A stretch of DNA of 64,000 nt from NCBI GenBank assembly GCA_900110635.1, contig FOEK01000010.1, forward strand, positions 1-64,000, given 5' to 3'. The number at the start of each line of letters is the position of its first letter. Positions within the stretch are counted from its first letter, which is position 1. Shown here one piece after another: positions 16,330-25,277 of the stretch. The stretch comes from Lachnospiraceae bacterium NE2001. Lineage in GTDB: Bacteria > Bacillota > Clostridia > Lachnospirales > Lachnospiraceae. The translations under genes were made by a program, and so were the position numbers. The notes beneath the pieces are model-generated. The model did not search any database and had not been told where the DNA came from. It saw only the letters and a program-made list of their open reading frames with translations.

Positions 16330-17157
16330 ATGAATCAGGAAAGAAAAGCAGAACTTAAGAAACAGGCAAATGAGGTTCGTAAGGGTATCGTTACAGCTGT
16401 TCATAGTGCAAAGTCTGGTCATCCAGGCGGATCACTTTCTGCAGCAGACATTCTTACTTACCTTTATTTTGAGGAGATGAATATTGATCCTCAGGATCCG
16501 AAGAAGGCTGACAGAGACAGACTTGTTCTGTCAAAGGGCCACATCGCTCCTGCGTTATATTCAGTACTTTCTCACAGAGGTTATTTTCCAACCTCTGATT
16601 TAACAACCCTCCGTCACACGGGTTCTTACCTGCAGGGGCATCCAGATATGAAGCATATCCCTGGCGTTGATATGTCATCTGGATCCCTGGGGCAAGGCCT
16701 ATCAGCTGCAGTAGGTATGGCTCTGAATGCCAAGCTTGATGGCTCTGATTACAGAGTATATGCAGTATGTGGTGATGGCGAGATTCAGGAAGGACAGATC
16801 TGGGAGGCATCTATGTTTGCAGCTTCCAGAAATCTTGATAACCTTACAGTAATCGTTGATAATAACAATCTTCAGATTGATGGATCTATTGATCAGGTAT
16901 GCTCACCTTATCCAATCGATGAGAAGTTTGCAGCATTTGGCTTCCATGTAATCAACATAGATGGTCACAACTTCGATGAGATCGAGGCTGCATTTAATGA
17001 GGCTAAGGCTACAAAGGGTCAGCCTACAGCAATCATTGCTAAGACTACAAAGGGCAAGGGTGTTTCATTTATGGAAAACCAGTGCGGATGGCATGGAAAG
17101 GCTCCAAATGATGAAGAGTTTGAGCAGGCATTAAAGGATTTGGAGGTGACTGAATAA
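16330..17157 (+). CDS. tktA: Transketolase, N-terminal subunit
   Basis: A 275-aa thiamine-diphosphate-binding half of a split transketolase. The ThDP motif GDGEIQEGQIWEA followed by the NNN region (DNNNLQIDG), together with SAKSGHPGGSLSAADI and SKGHIAPALYSVL, are visible. Its stop codon overlaps the ATG of the C-terminal subunit by one base (TAATG), which should give equal amounts of both. Split transketolases are common in clostridia and archaea. It moves two-carbon units between xylulose 5-phosphate and aldose phosphates. Confidence 0.94.
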   Translation: MNQERKAELKKQANEVRKGIVTAVHSAKSGHPGGSLSAADILTYLYFEEMNIDPQDPKKADRDRLVLSKGHIAPALYSVLSHRGYFPTSDLTTLRHTGSYLQGHPDMKHIPGVDMSSGSLGQGLSAAVGMALNAKLDGSDYRVYAVCGDGEIQEGQIWEASMFAASRNLDNLTVIVDNNNLQIDGSIDQVCSPYPIDEKFAAFGFHVINIDGHNFDEIEAAFNEAKATKGQPTAIIAKTTKGKGVSFMENQCGWHGKAPNDEEFEQALKDLEVTE

Positions 17158-18095
17158 TGGCAGACGTAGTAAAGATTGCAACTAGAGATAGTTATGGAAA
17201 TGCACTCGTAGAGCTTGGACAGGAGAAGGATAACGTAGTTGTTCTTGATGCTGACCTTGCAGCTGCTACAAAGACAGGTACATTTAAGAAGGCATTTCCT
17301 GAAAGACATATAGACTGCGGTATCGCAGAGGCAGATATGATGGGTATCGCTGCTGGTCTTGCTACTTGTGGCAAGGTTCCATTTGCAAGTACATTTGCAA
17401 TGTTTGCAGCAGGACGTGCTTTCGAGCAGGTTCGTAACTCAATCGGATATCCACATCTCAATGTAAAGATTGGTGCTACACACGCAGGTATCTCTGTAGG
17501 TGAGGACGGTGCTTCTCATCAGTGTAACGAGGATATAGCTCTTATGAGAACTATTCCTGGTATGACAATCATCAATCCTTCAGATGATGTTGAGGCTAAG
17601 GCTGCTGTTAAGGCTGCATACGAGATTGACGGTCCTGTATATATGAGATTTGGTCGTCTTGCAGTTCCTGTAATAAATGACAATGCTGATTACAAGTTCG
17701 AAGTTGGTAAGGGCGTTCTTCTTAAGGACGGTAGTGATATCACGATCATCGCAACAGGACTTGAGGTTGGTGAGTCACTTAAGGCTGCTGAGATGCTCGA
17801 GGCTGACGGAGTTAGCGTAAGAGTTATCAATATGCATACGATCAAGCCACTTGATAAGGATATTGTTGTTAAGGCTGCTCAGGAGACAAAGAAGATATTC
17901 ACAGCTGAGGAGCATTCAATAATCGGTGGTCTTGGAAGTGCAGTTGCTGAGGTTCTTGCAGAAGAGTGTCAGACACCTCTTTACAGAATTGGTGTTAGAG
18001 ATACATTTGGTGAGTCTGGTCCTGCAGTTGAGCTTCTTAAGAAGTATAAGCTTGATGCAGATGGCATCTATGAGCAGGTTAAGGCTAATCTTTAA
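17157..18095 (+). CDS. tktB: Transketolase, C-terminal subunit
   Basis: A 312-aa partner of the preceding gene, carrying the pyrimidine-binding domain (VVLDADLAAATKTG, the FPERHIDCGIAEADMMGIAAG segment with the conserved Glu) and the C-terminal transketolase domain (AEEHSIIGGLGSAVAEVL). Its ATG lies in the TAATG junction. It works as a heterodimer or heterotetramer with the N-terminal subunit. Confidence 0.94.
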   Translation: MADVVKIATRDSYGNALVELGQEKDNVVVLDADLAAATKTGTFKKAFPERHIDCGIAEADMMGIAAGLATCGKVPFASTFAMFAAGRAFEQVRNSIGYPHLNVKIGATHAGISVGEDGASHQCNEDIALMRTIPGMTIINPSDDVEAKAAVKAAYEIDGPVYMRFGRLAVPVINDNADYKFEVGKGVLLKDGSDITIIATGLEVGESLKAAEMLEADGVSVRVINMHTIKPLDKDIVVKAAQETKKIFTAEEHSIIGGLGSAVAEVLAEECQTPLYRIGVRDTFGESGPAVELLKKYKLDADGIYEQVKANL

Positions 18096-18114
18096 TATTT
18101 TAATAAAATATAAT

Positions 18115-18158
18115 CCTTCCCATTAATGGGAAGGTGCCCTGAAGGGGCTATGAGAGGT
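18115..18158 (+). repeat. Dispersed intergenic repeat, CCTTCC-hairpin family, copy 3
   Basis: CCTTCCCATT...GGGAAGG hairpin followed by a GCCCTGAAGGGGC hairpin and TATGAGAGGT. Same two-hairpin plan as 3531-3574. It lies between tktB and the isomerase gene. Confidence 0.68.
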
Positions 18159-18187
18159 ATATATAATATAAAGGAGGTTATTGTTTT

Positions 18188-19669
18188 ATGAATCATTTAC
18201 CAGAGGTTAAGATGGGAATTGTTGCAGTTAGCCGTGACTGTTTCCCAATGAGTCTTTCAGAGAGCAGAAGAAAGGCAGTTGTTGCTTCTTACAAGGAGAA
18301 GTATGGTGACATCTATGAGTGTCCAGTAACAGTTGAGAACGAGGTTGATATGAGAAAGGCTCTTGCTGATATTAATGCAGCAGGCGTTAATGCTCTTGTA
18401 GTATATCTTGGAAACTTCGGTCCAGAGTCAAGTGAGATCCTTCTTATTAAGGAGTTCCAGGGACCTGCAGCTGTTATTGCAGCAGCTGAGGAGTCAGGCG
18501 ACAGCCTTCTTGATGACAGAGGAGATGCTTACTGTGGTATGCTTAATGCAAGCTACAACCTGAAGCTTCGTAATCTTCGTGCATACATTCCTGAGGTACC
18601 AGTTGGTGACGCAGAAGAGTGTGCAGATATGATCAAAGAGTTCGTATCAATTGCAAGAGTTAGAATCGCACTTAGCGATCTTAAGATCATAAGCTTTGGT
18701 CCTCGTCCACAGGACTTCCTTGCATGTAACGCTCCTATCAAGCAGCTCTACAATCTCGGTGTTGAGATCGAAGAGAACTCAGAGCTTGACCTTTTCGAAG
18801 CATTTAACAAGCATGAGGGTGATGAGAGAATCCCTTCAGTTGTTGATGATATGGCAGCTGAGCTCGGTGCTGGTAACAAGAAGCCTGAGATCCTTTCAAG
18901 ACTTGCTCAGTATGAGCTTACACTTCGTGACTGGATCGATGCTCATAAGGGTAGCAGAAGCAATGTTATCATAGCTGGTAAGTGCTGGCCTGCATTCCAG
19001 ACACAGTTCAAGTGTGTACCTTGCTACGTAAACAGCCGTCTTGCTAAGGATGGTATTCCTGTATCTTGTGAGGTTGATATCTATGGAGCTCTTTCAGAGT
19101 ACATTGGTCAGCTTGTAAGTGAGGATACAGTTACACTTCTTGATATCAACAATACAGTTCCAAAGGATATGTACAATGATGAGATCAAGGGCAAGTTCGA
19201 TTATGACTATAAGCTTACAGATACATTTATGGGCTTCCACTGTGGAAATACAGCTACAGACAAGCTTGCATTCTGTGAGATGAGAAACCAGAAGATCATG
19301 GCTCGTTCACTTCCAGTTGAGGTTACAAACGGAACACTTGAGGGAGATCTTATCCCAGGTGAGGCTACAATCTTCAGACTTCAGAGTACATCAGACGGAA
19401 AGCTTCGTGCTTACGTTGCAGAAGGAGAGATCCTTCCAGTTGCTACAAGATCATTTGGTGCAATCGGTATCTTCGCTATTCCTGAGATGGGACGTTTCTA
19501 TCGTCACGTTCTTGTTCAGAAGAACTATCCACATCACGCAGCTATTACATTCCATCACAATGGAAAGGCTCTCTATGATGTATTTAAGTATCTTGGCGTA
19601 AGATTCGATGAGATTGATTACAATCATCCAGCTGGCGTAAGATATAAGTCAGAAAATCCATTCGCTTAA
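18188..19669 (+). CDS. L-fucose/L-arabinose isomerase family protein (probable pentose isomerase)
   Basis: A 493-aa cytoplasmic Mn-dependent aldose-ketose isomerase candidate, related to the fucose-isomerase-like group rather than classical AraA. Candidate metal and active-site segments are CEVDIYGALS (Glu), LLDINNT (Asp), GFHCGNTA (His) and TFHHNGKALYD (His). It resides with AraD, the ribulokinase-like kinase and xylulokinase, and the window has no other arabinose or xylose isomerase. I therefore infer that it makes L-ribulose from L-arabinose, possibly with activity on other sugars. AAGGAGG is 10 bases upstream of ATG 18188. Substrate is unproven. Confidence 0.72.
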   Translation: MNHLPEVKMGIVAVSRDCFPMSLSESRRKAVVASYKEKYGDIYECPVTVENEVDMRKALADINAAGVNALVVYLGNFGPESSEILLIKEFQGPAAVIAAAEESGDSLLDDRGDAYCGMLNASYNLKLRNLRAYIPEVPVGDAEECADMIKEFVSIARVRIALSDLKIISFGPRPQDFLACNAPIKQLYNLGVEIEENSELDLFEAFNKHEGDERIPSVVDDMAAELGAGNKKPEILSRLAQYELTLRDWIDAHKGSRSNVIIAGKCWPAFQTQFKCVPCYVNSRLAKDGIPVSCEVDIYGALSEYIGQLVSEDTVTLLDINNTVPKDMYNDEIKGKFDYDYKLTDTFMGFHCGNTATDKLAFCEMRNQKIMARSLPVEVTNGTLEGDLIPGEATIFRLQSTSDGKLRAYVAEGEILPVATRSFGAIGIFAIPEMGRFYRHVLVQKNYPHHAAITFHHNGKALYDVFKYLGVRFDEIDYNHPAGVRYKSENPFA

Positions 19670-19700
19670 GCGTTTAGTTAAAAAACATTTAACAGGGGCT

Positions 19701-19740
19701 GGGGTAGGTTTTGTCGCCTGACAGAGCCTACCCCTTTCTA
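19701..19740 (+). terminator. Long intercistronic hairpin before xylB
   Basis: A 15-bp stem (19701-19715 with 19720-19734, a few G-T pairs) with a GCCT loop, followed by TTTCT. The T-run is short, so it may attenuate rather than end transcription into xylB. Confidence 0.6.
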
Positions 19741-19781
19741 CATATAGGAAATATGTCAAAAGGTTTTTACGGAGGTTTAGT

Positions 19782-21239
19782 ATGTTTATTGGAGTAGATT
19801 TAGGTACATCGGCAGTTAAGCTGCTTGCTATGAGTAACGATGGTGAGATACTTAAGACTGTATCAGTTGAGTATCCTATCAGCTTCCCTAAGTCAGGCTG
19901 GTCAGAGCAGAATCCAGAGGACTGGTACAAGGGAACTATGGAAGGTATCGGAAAGCTTCTTGCTGATATGCCAGATAAGACAGTAGATGGTATCGGTATC
20001 GGCGGACAGATGCACGGCCTTGTTATATTAGATGAAAATGATGACGTTATCCGTCCAGCTATTCTTTGGAATGACGGACGTACAACAAAAGAGACAGATT
20101 ATCTCAATACAGTAATTGGTAAGGATAAGCTGTCCGAGTATACAGGAAATATTGCATTTGCAGGCTTCACAGCACCTAAGGTTCTGTGGGTTAAGGACAA
20201 TGAGCCAGATAACTTTGCAAAGATAAAGAAGCTTATGCTTCCTAAGGATTATATAGTATACAAGTTTACTGGATCATATGTATCAGATTATTCAGATGCT
20301 TCAGGTATGCTCCTGATGGATGTTAAGAATAAATGCTGGTCCAAGGAAATGCTTGAAATATGTGGAATCTCAGATGTTGAGATGCCAGAACTTCACGAGA
20401 GTTTTGATGTAGTTGGAGAGGTTAAACCAGAGATAGCTGCAGAGCTTGGTATTACAGGAACACTTAAGGTTGTTGCTGGTGCTGGAGATAATGCAGCAGC
20501 TGCTGTAGGTACAGGTACAGTTGGTGCAGGTGGATGTAACCTGTCACTTGGTACTTCCGGAACACTCTTTATTTCAAATGATAAGTTCTCTGTAGATGAC
20601 AAGAACTCACTTCATTCATTTGCTCACGCTGATGGTGGTTTCCATCTTATGGGATGTATGCTTTCAGCTGCTTCCTGCAATAAGTGGTGGATGGATGAGA
20701 TCCTTCGTGATACAGATTATGCTGCTAACCAGGCTGGAATCGAAAAGCTTGGCGAGAACAATGTATTCTTTATGCCATATCTTATGGGCGAGAGATCACC
20801 TCATAATAATCCGCTTGTAAGAGCTGGATTCCTTGGTATGAGTATGGATACAACAAGAGAGGATATGGTTCAGGCAGTTCTTGAGGGAGTTGCATTTGGA
20901 CTTAGAGATTCTATGGAAGTTGCCAGAAGCCTTGGTATCAAGATTGAAGTATCCAACATTTGCGGCGGTGGTGCTAAGAGCCCACTTTGGAGAAAGATCA
21001 TTGCAAATGTAATGAACGTAAGACTTGAGATTCAGAAGAATGATGAGGGACCTGCTCTTGGTGGAGCAATCCTTGCAGCAGTTGGCTGTGGCAGATATTC
21101 AGATGTTATAACAGCTGCTAAGAGTCTTGTGAATGTTGTTGAGACAGTTGAACCTGATGCTGAGCTGGTTGCAAAGTATGAAGAGAAATATCAGCAGTTT
21201 AAGAAACTATATCCTACGGTAAAGGGTCTGTATAGCTAA
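19782..21239 (+). CDS. xylB: Xylulokinase
   Basis: Phosphorylates D-xylulose to D-xylulose 5-phosphate. Length 485 aa, typical XylB. It has the FGGY N-terminal motif GVDLGTSAVKLL, the substrate loop GGQMHGLV and ILWNDGRTT, catalytic Asp in AGAGDNAAAAVGTG, and the C-terminal GGGAKSPLWRKI signature. RBS GGAGG lies eight bases before ATG 19782. The matching xylose isomerase was not found in the window, so it may be elsewhere, or the isomerase at 18188 may serve more than one pentose. Confidence 0.94.
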   Translation: MFIGVDLGTSAVKLLAMSNDGEILKTVSVEYPISFPKSGWSEQNPEDWYKGTMEGIGKLLADMPDKTVDGIGIGGQMHGLVILDENDDVIRPAILWNDGRTTKETDYLNTVIGKDKLSEYTGNIAFAGFTAPKVLWVKDNEPDNFAKIKKLMLPKDYIVYKFTGSYVSDYSDASGMLLMDVKNKCWSKEMLEICGISDVEMPELHESFDVVGEVKPEIAAELGITGTLKVVAGAGDNAAAAVGTGTVGAGGCNLSLGTSGTLFISNDKFSVDDKNSLHSFAHADGGFHLMGCMLSAASCNKWWMDEILRDTDYAANQAGIEKLGENNVFFMPYLMGERSPHNNPLVRAGFLGMSMDTTREDMVQAVLEGVAFGLRDSMEVARSLGIKIEVSNICGGGAKSPLWRKIIANVMNVRLEIQKNDEGPALGGAILAAVGCGRYSDVITAAKSLVNVVETVEPDAELVAKYEEKYQQFKKLYPTVKGLYS

Positions 21240-21267
21240 AAGTATAGTATGACGGAGGTGTAAGCTA

Positions 21268-22335
21268 GTGAAGAAAGAGGTATTTGGGGAGACCAAAACA
21301 GGAAGCACAGTTACTGCCTATACTCTTGAGAATAAGAACGGTATATCTGCAACAATCATCGATTTCGGTGCAACTGTTACAAAACTGCTTGTTCCAGATA
21401 AAACAGGAGTAGCAAGAGATATTCAGCTTGGTTACGACTCAGTTGCTGGCTATGAGGACGGAGAGTGCTTCTTCGGTGCAATAATAGGAAGAAATGCAAA
21501 CCGTATCAAGGATGGCCGCGTATCTATTGATAGAGTTGTATATCAGATGGAGCAAAATGATAATGAGAATAATCTTCACAGTGGGCCAAATGGTGTAGAT
21601 AAGAAGATGTGGACATATCTTCCAAACAGTGATACGGATGCTGACTCGGATTCAGTAACACTTATCTGCAAGTCAAATGATAAAGAACAGGGCCTTCCTG
21701 GAAATGTTACTATGACTGTTACTTTTTCATTGAATGATGATAATGAGTTTAAGATTACCTATGATGCGGTATCAGATATGAAGACGGTTATAAATATGAC
21801 AAGTCATATGTACTTCAATCTGAATGGCCATTATAAGGGAAATGTAGAAAATCATTTTGTTACATTAGATAGTGATTACTATAATCCGGTTATAGATTTC
21901 AAGGCTATTCCTACTGAGGAAAATGCTCCGGTAGCTGAAACGGTGTTCGACTTCAGAAATCCTAAGCAGATAGGAGATGAGGTAAACTCCAGCGAGCTTC
22001 AGCTTGAGTACGTTGGCGGTTATGATCATAACTTTATTATAAAGGGATCAACCGGAGAGGTTAGACATTTTGCTACTGTTTATGCAGAGGAAAGCGGAAT
22101 AGTTATGGATCTCTTCTCAGACCAGACAGGTACCCAGTTCTATTCAGGAAACTGCATAGGCGACCAGAAGGGTAAGGGCGGTTTCGATTATCACAATCGC
22201 TCGGGTTTATGTCTTGAACCACAGTATATACCAAACGCTATGAACTTTATTCCTGAAGACAGTGTGGATTCGCCAATCTTTGAGGCGGATCAGCACTATC
22301 ACACAGAGAGCATCTACAAGTTCTCAACCAAATAG
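21268..22335 (+). CDS. galM: Aldose 1-epimerase (mutarotase)
   Basis: Interconverts alpha and beta anomers of aldoses. Length 355 aa. Family motifs are visible: GATVTKLLVPD, GRNANRIKDGR, NLHSGPNGVDKKMW with the catalytic His region, TSHMYFNLNG, and YDHNFI; a late Glu lies in LCLEPQ. The start is GTG 21268 behind GGAGGTG. It is the last gene of the transaldolase operon, ahead of a strong terminator. In this setting it probably equilibrates arabinose or xylose anomers after import or hydrolysis. Confidence 0.93.
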   Translation: MKKEVFGETKTGSTVTAYTLENKNGISATIIDFGATVTKLLVPDKTGVARDIQLGYDSVAGYEDGECFFGAIIGRNANRIKDGRVSIDRVVYQMEQNDNENNLHSGPNGVDKKMWTYLPNSDTDADSDSVTLICKSNDKEQGLPGNVTMTVTFSLNDDNEFKITYDAVSDMKTVINMTSHMYFNLNGHYKGNVENHFVTLDSDYYNPVIDFKAIPTEENAPVAETVFDFRNPKQIGDEVNSSELQLEYVGGYDHNFIIKGSTGEVRHFATVYAEESGIVMDLFSDQTGTQFYSGNCIGDQKGKGGFDYHNRSGLCLEPQYIPNAMNFIPEDSVDSPIFEADQHYHTESIYKFSTK

Positions 22336-22337
22336 CA

Positions 22338-22380
22338 AAAATCACCAATCGGGGACGTTTCTCGATTGGTGATTTTTTTA
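22338..22380 (+). terminator. Terminator of the transaldolase-galM operon
   Basis: A 14-bp stem (AAAATCACCAATCG with CGATTGGTGATTTT) and a run of seven T. Confidence 0.92.
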
Positions 22381-22461
22381 ATATGTTACAAATATATTAC
22401 ACAATATGTACAATAGAAGGGGATAAAAAATGCTGTTTTTTTGGTAAATATATCAAAAAAA

Positions 22462-22523
22462 GCACATTTTGTTAAAAGTATGGCAATATTTGTTAAGTAT
22501 TTTTGTGCATTTTTTACTATAAT
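22462..22523 (+). promoter_or_regulatory. Pentose-regulon operator and promoter of the CUT1 importer
   Basis: Half-site 1 GCACATTTTGTTAAA (22462-22476) and half-site 2 GCAATATTTGTTAAG (22483-22497) are offset by exactly 21 bp. The -35 position reads AAGTAT and the -10 is a perfect TATAAT (22518-22523). This is the fourth member of the operator set. Confidence 0.75.
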
Positions 22524-22529
22524 AACACT

Positions 22530-22734
22530 AGTCAGCGACAGTATGATGTTTCTGAATAAGTAATTTCTACTAAAAGGTTTGAGTTTTGAACTTCTTTTTT
22601 ATAGCATTTGCTGTTAAATGGTAGCGAGAGATAAGAACATTTTACTAGTAAAGAGCTTATAAAAGTGACTGACTATTGTCGTGTGTGTGCACTCATGCAG
22701 ACGGTTTTTAAAGTATTAAGAGGAGGATTTAAAA
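22530..22734 (+). other. Long 5' leader of the CUT1 binding-protein gene
   Basis: About 205 nt lie between the predicted transcription start (near 22530) and ATG 22735. I see no gene and no recognised riboswitch. Short complementary segments exist (AGTCAG near 22532 with CTGACT near 22671; CGACAGTA with TATTGTCG), but they cannot all pair at once, so alternative folds are possible. RBS GAGGAGG is at 22721-22727. Confidence 0.4.
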
Positions 22735-24213
22735 ATGAGAAAAATGAGACGTGTTGCTGCTGTTGCTCTTAGTGCAGCTATGGTAGCATCAATGGTTACT
22801 GGATGCGGTGGCTCTGGTGACACAAGCACAGACACAAGTTCTGATGACACAGCTGCAACAGAGGCAGCTACAACTGCTGATGACAGTTCAGATGATACTG
22901 CAGCTGATGATACATCATCAGATGACAGCTCTTCTGAGTCAACAGGCGAAGGCGAGACAATTAACGTTTGGGCTTTCACAGATGAGGTTCCTAACATGAT
23001 CAAGAAGTTCAAGGAAACACATCCTGACTTCAAGTATGAGATCAAGGAAACAATCATTGCTACAACTGATGGTGCTTATCAGCCAGCTCTTGACCAGGCT
23101 CTTGCAGCAGGTGGCGAGGACGCTCCTGATATCTACGCAGCAGAGGCAGCATTCGTTCTGAAGTATACACAGGGCGATATGGCATCATACGCTTGTCCAT
23201 ATGATGACCTTGGTATCGATACACAGGCTGAGATCGATGAAGCTAAGATCGCTCAGTACACAGTTGATATCGGAACAAACCCTGATTCAGGTAAGGTTGT
23301 AGGTCTTGGTTACCAGGCAACAGGTGGTGCATTCATCTACAGACGTTCAATCGCTAAGGACGCTTTCGGTACAGATGATCCTGCAGAGATCGCTGACATC
23401 ATTGGTTCTGGTTCAGGTAACTGGGATAAGTTCTATGAGGCAGCTGAGACTCTTAAGGGTAAGGGTTATGGTATCGTTTCTGGTGATGGTGATATGTGGC
23501 ACGCTATTGAGAACAGCTCAGATACAGGTTGGGTTGTTGATGGCAAGCTTAACATCGATCCTAAGAGAGAAGCTTTCCTTGACGAGTCAAAGAAGCTGAA
23601 GGATAACGGATATCATAATGATACTCAGGACTGGTCAGATGCTTGGTTCGCTGATATGAAGGGCGAAGGCGAGAAGGAAATCTTCGGTTTCTTCGGACCA
23701 GCTTGGCTCATCAACTATACACTTGCTCCTAACTGTGGTGGCGAGGCTGTTGGTGAAGGTACATACGGTGACTGGGCAGTTTGTGCACCTCCTATCGGAT
23801 TCTTCTGGGGCGGTACATGGGTACTCGCTAACAAGGATTCTGAGAAGAAGGAAGCTGTTGGTCAGATTATCGATTGGATCACACTTAACTGTACAGAAGA
23901 TGGCCTTCAGTATATGTGGGCTAACGGTACATTCAACGGCGAAGGCGGTACAAAGGACTGCGTAGCTTCAGCTACAGTTATGGATATGTCCGATGGTACA
24001 CTTGACTTCCTTGGCGGCCAGAATATGTTCGACGTATTTGGTGAGGCTAACAGCTATGCAAATGGTAAGAACCTTACACAGTACGATGAGACAATCAACA
24101 GCTACTGGAGAGATCAGGTACGTCAGTACTCAGCAGGCGAGAAGGATAGAGATACAGCTATCGCTGACTTCAAGCAGCAGGTTGCTGATAACCTTGCAGT
24201 AACAGTTGAGTAA
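22735..24213 (+). CDS. CUT1 ABC transporter sugar/oligosaccharide-binding lipoprotein
   Basis: A 492-aa extracellular lipid-anchored solute-binding protein (family 1). It has signal MRKMRRVAAVALSAAM with lipobox SMVTGC (Cys24), an acidic Thr/Ser/Asp linker (about residues 28-72), then the binding domain from INVWAFTDEVPNMIKKF. Aromatic residues are numerous (WHAIEN, GPAWLINY, GFFWGGTWVL), as usual for oligosaccharide binders. Promoter architecture places it in the pentose regulon, so xylo- or arabino-oligosaccharides are likely ligands (inference). A stable hairpin follows the gene and two permeases come next. Confidence 0.9.
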   Translation: MRKMRRVAAVALSAAMVASMVTGCGGSGDTSTDTSSDDTAATEAATTADDSSDDTAADDTSSDDSSSESTGEGETINVWAFTDEVPNMIKKFKETHPDFKYEIKETIIATTDGAYQPALDQALAAGGEDAPDIYAAEAAFVLKYTQGDMASYACPYDDLGIDTQAEIDEAKIAQYTVDIGTNPDSGKVVGLGYQATGGAFIYRRSIAKDAFGTDDPAEIADIIGSGSGNWDKFYEAAETLKGKGYGIVSGDGDMWHAIENSSDTGWVVDGKLNIDPKREAFLDESKKLKDNGYHNDTQDWSDAWFADMKGEGEKEIFGFFGPAWLINYTLAPNCGGEAVGEGTYGDWAVCAPPIGFFWGGTWVLANKDSEKKEAVGQIIDWITLNCTEDGLQYMWANGTFNGEGGTKDCVASATVMDMSDGTLDFLGGQNMFDVFGEANSYANGKNLTQYDETINSYWRDQVRQYSAGEKDRDTAIADFKQQVADNLAVTVE

Positions 24214-24244
24214 TACGCTCAATAGTTTTAATACTTAATAAAAT

Positions 24245-24276
24245 ATGGGATGGTGGAGGTAACTCCATCATCCCAT
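24245..24276 (+). other. Stable intercistronic stem-loop with GTAA loop
   Basis: A 14-bp uninterrupted stem (24245-24258 with 24263-24276, one G-T pair) capped by GTAA, a GNRA-type tetraloop. There is no T-run, so it probably protects the upstream binding-protein mRNA from 3' decay rather than terminating. Confidence 0.8.
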
Positions 24277-24305
24277 AATAATACTAATAAGGTGTGGAGG
24301 TAGAG

Positions 24306-25277
24306 ATGAAAAAGAAAAAACATAGCGAGGTTAGATACTCGAAATATGGTTATATTTTCAGTATTCCTTTTGTCGTAGCCTACCTTATTTTCCAACTTTA
24401 TCCAATATTATATACCATTGTGATTGGATTCACTAATATGCAGGGTGTTATCACTCCTGAAGTGCACATTCTTGACAATCCTTTTGCTAATTTCCAGACT
24501 ATTCTAACAAGTCCGTCCTTTAGAAATGCTTTAGGTAATACTTTTAGAATCTGGATAGTAAACTTTGTTCCGCAGATTTTGTTAGCATTACTTCTCACAG
24601 CGTGGTTTACGGACAGAAGATGGAATATCAAAGGACAAGGCCTCTATAAAGTACTTATTTATATGCCTAACATTATTACAGCGGCTACAATAGCAATCCT
24701 ATTTAAGTCACTGTTTGATTATCCTACAAGTCCTGCTCAGGATATCCTGACAAGCCTTGGAATAATCGATAGCCCAATCAATTTCCCTATCAGCAAGTCA
24801 TTCTGTAGAGGAATTGTAGCATTTATCCAGTTTTGGATGTGGTATGGTTATACCATGCTTATACTTATTTCTGGTGTACTTGGTATTGATCCAGAGATCT
24901 TTGATGCAGCCGAAGTTGATGGTGCAAGCAAGACTCAGGTATTCTTCCAGGTAACACTTCCTAACATTAGAACAATTATGTTATTCACACTGGTTACCTC
25001 CCTTATCGGTGGTCTTAATATGTTCGATATACCAAAGCTCTTCATGCTTGGTGGTCCGGACAACGCAACAACAACAGCCAGTGTATTCATTTACAATCAG
25101 GCATTTAGTGGAAGCTATATGTACAACAGAGCGGCAGCTGCATCTATGATAATGTTCGTTATCATTATGATCCTCTCATCAATTCTCTTCTTTATGATGC
25201 GTGAAAGAGATGATGGATACGGAACAACATCCGGTAAGAAGAGAAAGAGCTACGCTAAGAAAGGAGGTGCTGCATAA
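24306..25277 (+). CDS. CUT1 ABC transporter permease (MalF/MsmF type)
   Basis: A 323-aa integral membrane permease with six or so hydrophobic segments and the EAA-type cytoplasmic loop (DAAEVDGASKTQVFFQVTLP). GGAGG at 24296-24300 is correctly spaced for ATG 24306; a GTG at 24294 in frame overlaps that site and is rejected. It works with the binding protein 22735 and permease 25277. No ATPase gene accompanies the set, so a shared MsmX/UgpC-type ATPase encoded elsewhere is expected. Confidence 0.91.
   Translation: MKKKKHSEVRYSKYGYIFSIPFVVAYLIFQLYPILYTIVIGFTNMQGVITPEVHILDNPFANFQTILTSPSFRNALGNTFRIWIVNFVPQILLALLLTAWFTDRRWNIKGQGLYKVLIYMPNIITAATIAILFKSLFDYPTSPAQDILTSLGIIDSPINFPISKSFCRGIVAFIQFWMWYGYTMLILISGVLGIDPEIFDAAEVDGASKTQVFFQVTLPNIRTIMLFTLVTSLIGGLNMFDIPKLFMLGGPDNATTTASVFIYNQAFSGSYMYNRAAAASMIMFVIIMILSSILFFMMRERDDGYGTTSGKKRKSYAKKGGAA

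Noticed and set aside
22530-22734. Riboswitch in the CUT1 leader
   Set aside because: I could not match it to any known aptamer core; only short alternative pairings are visible.
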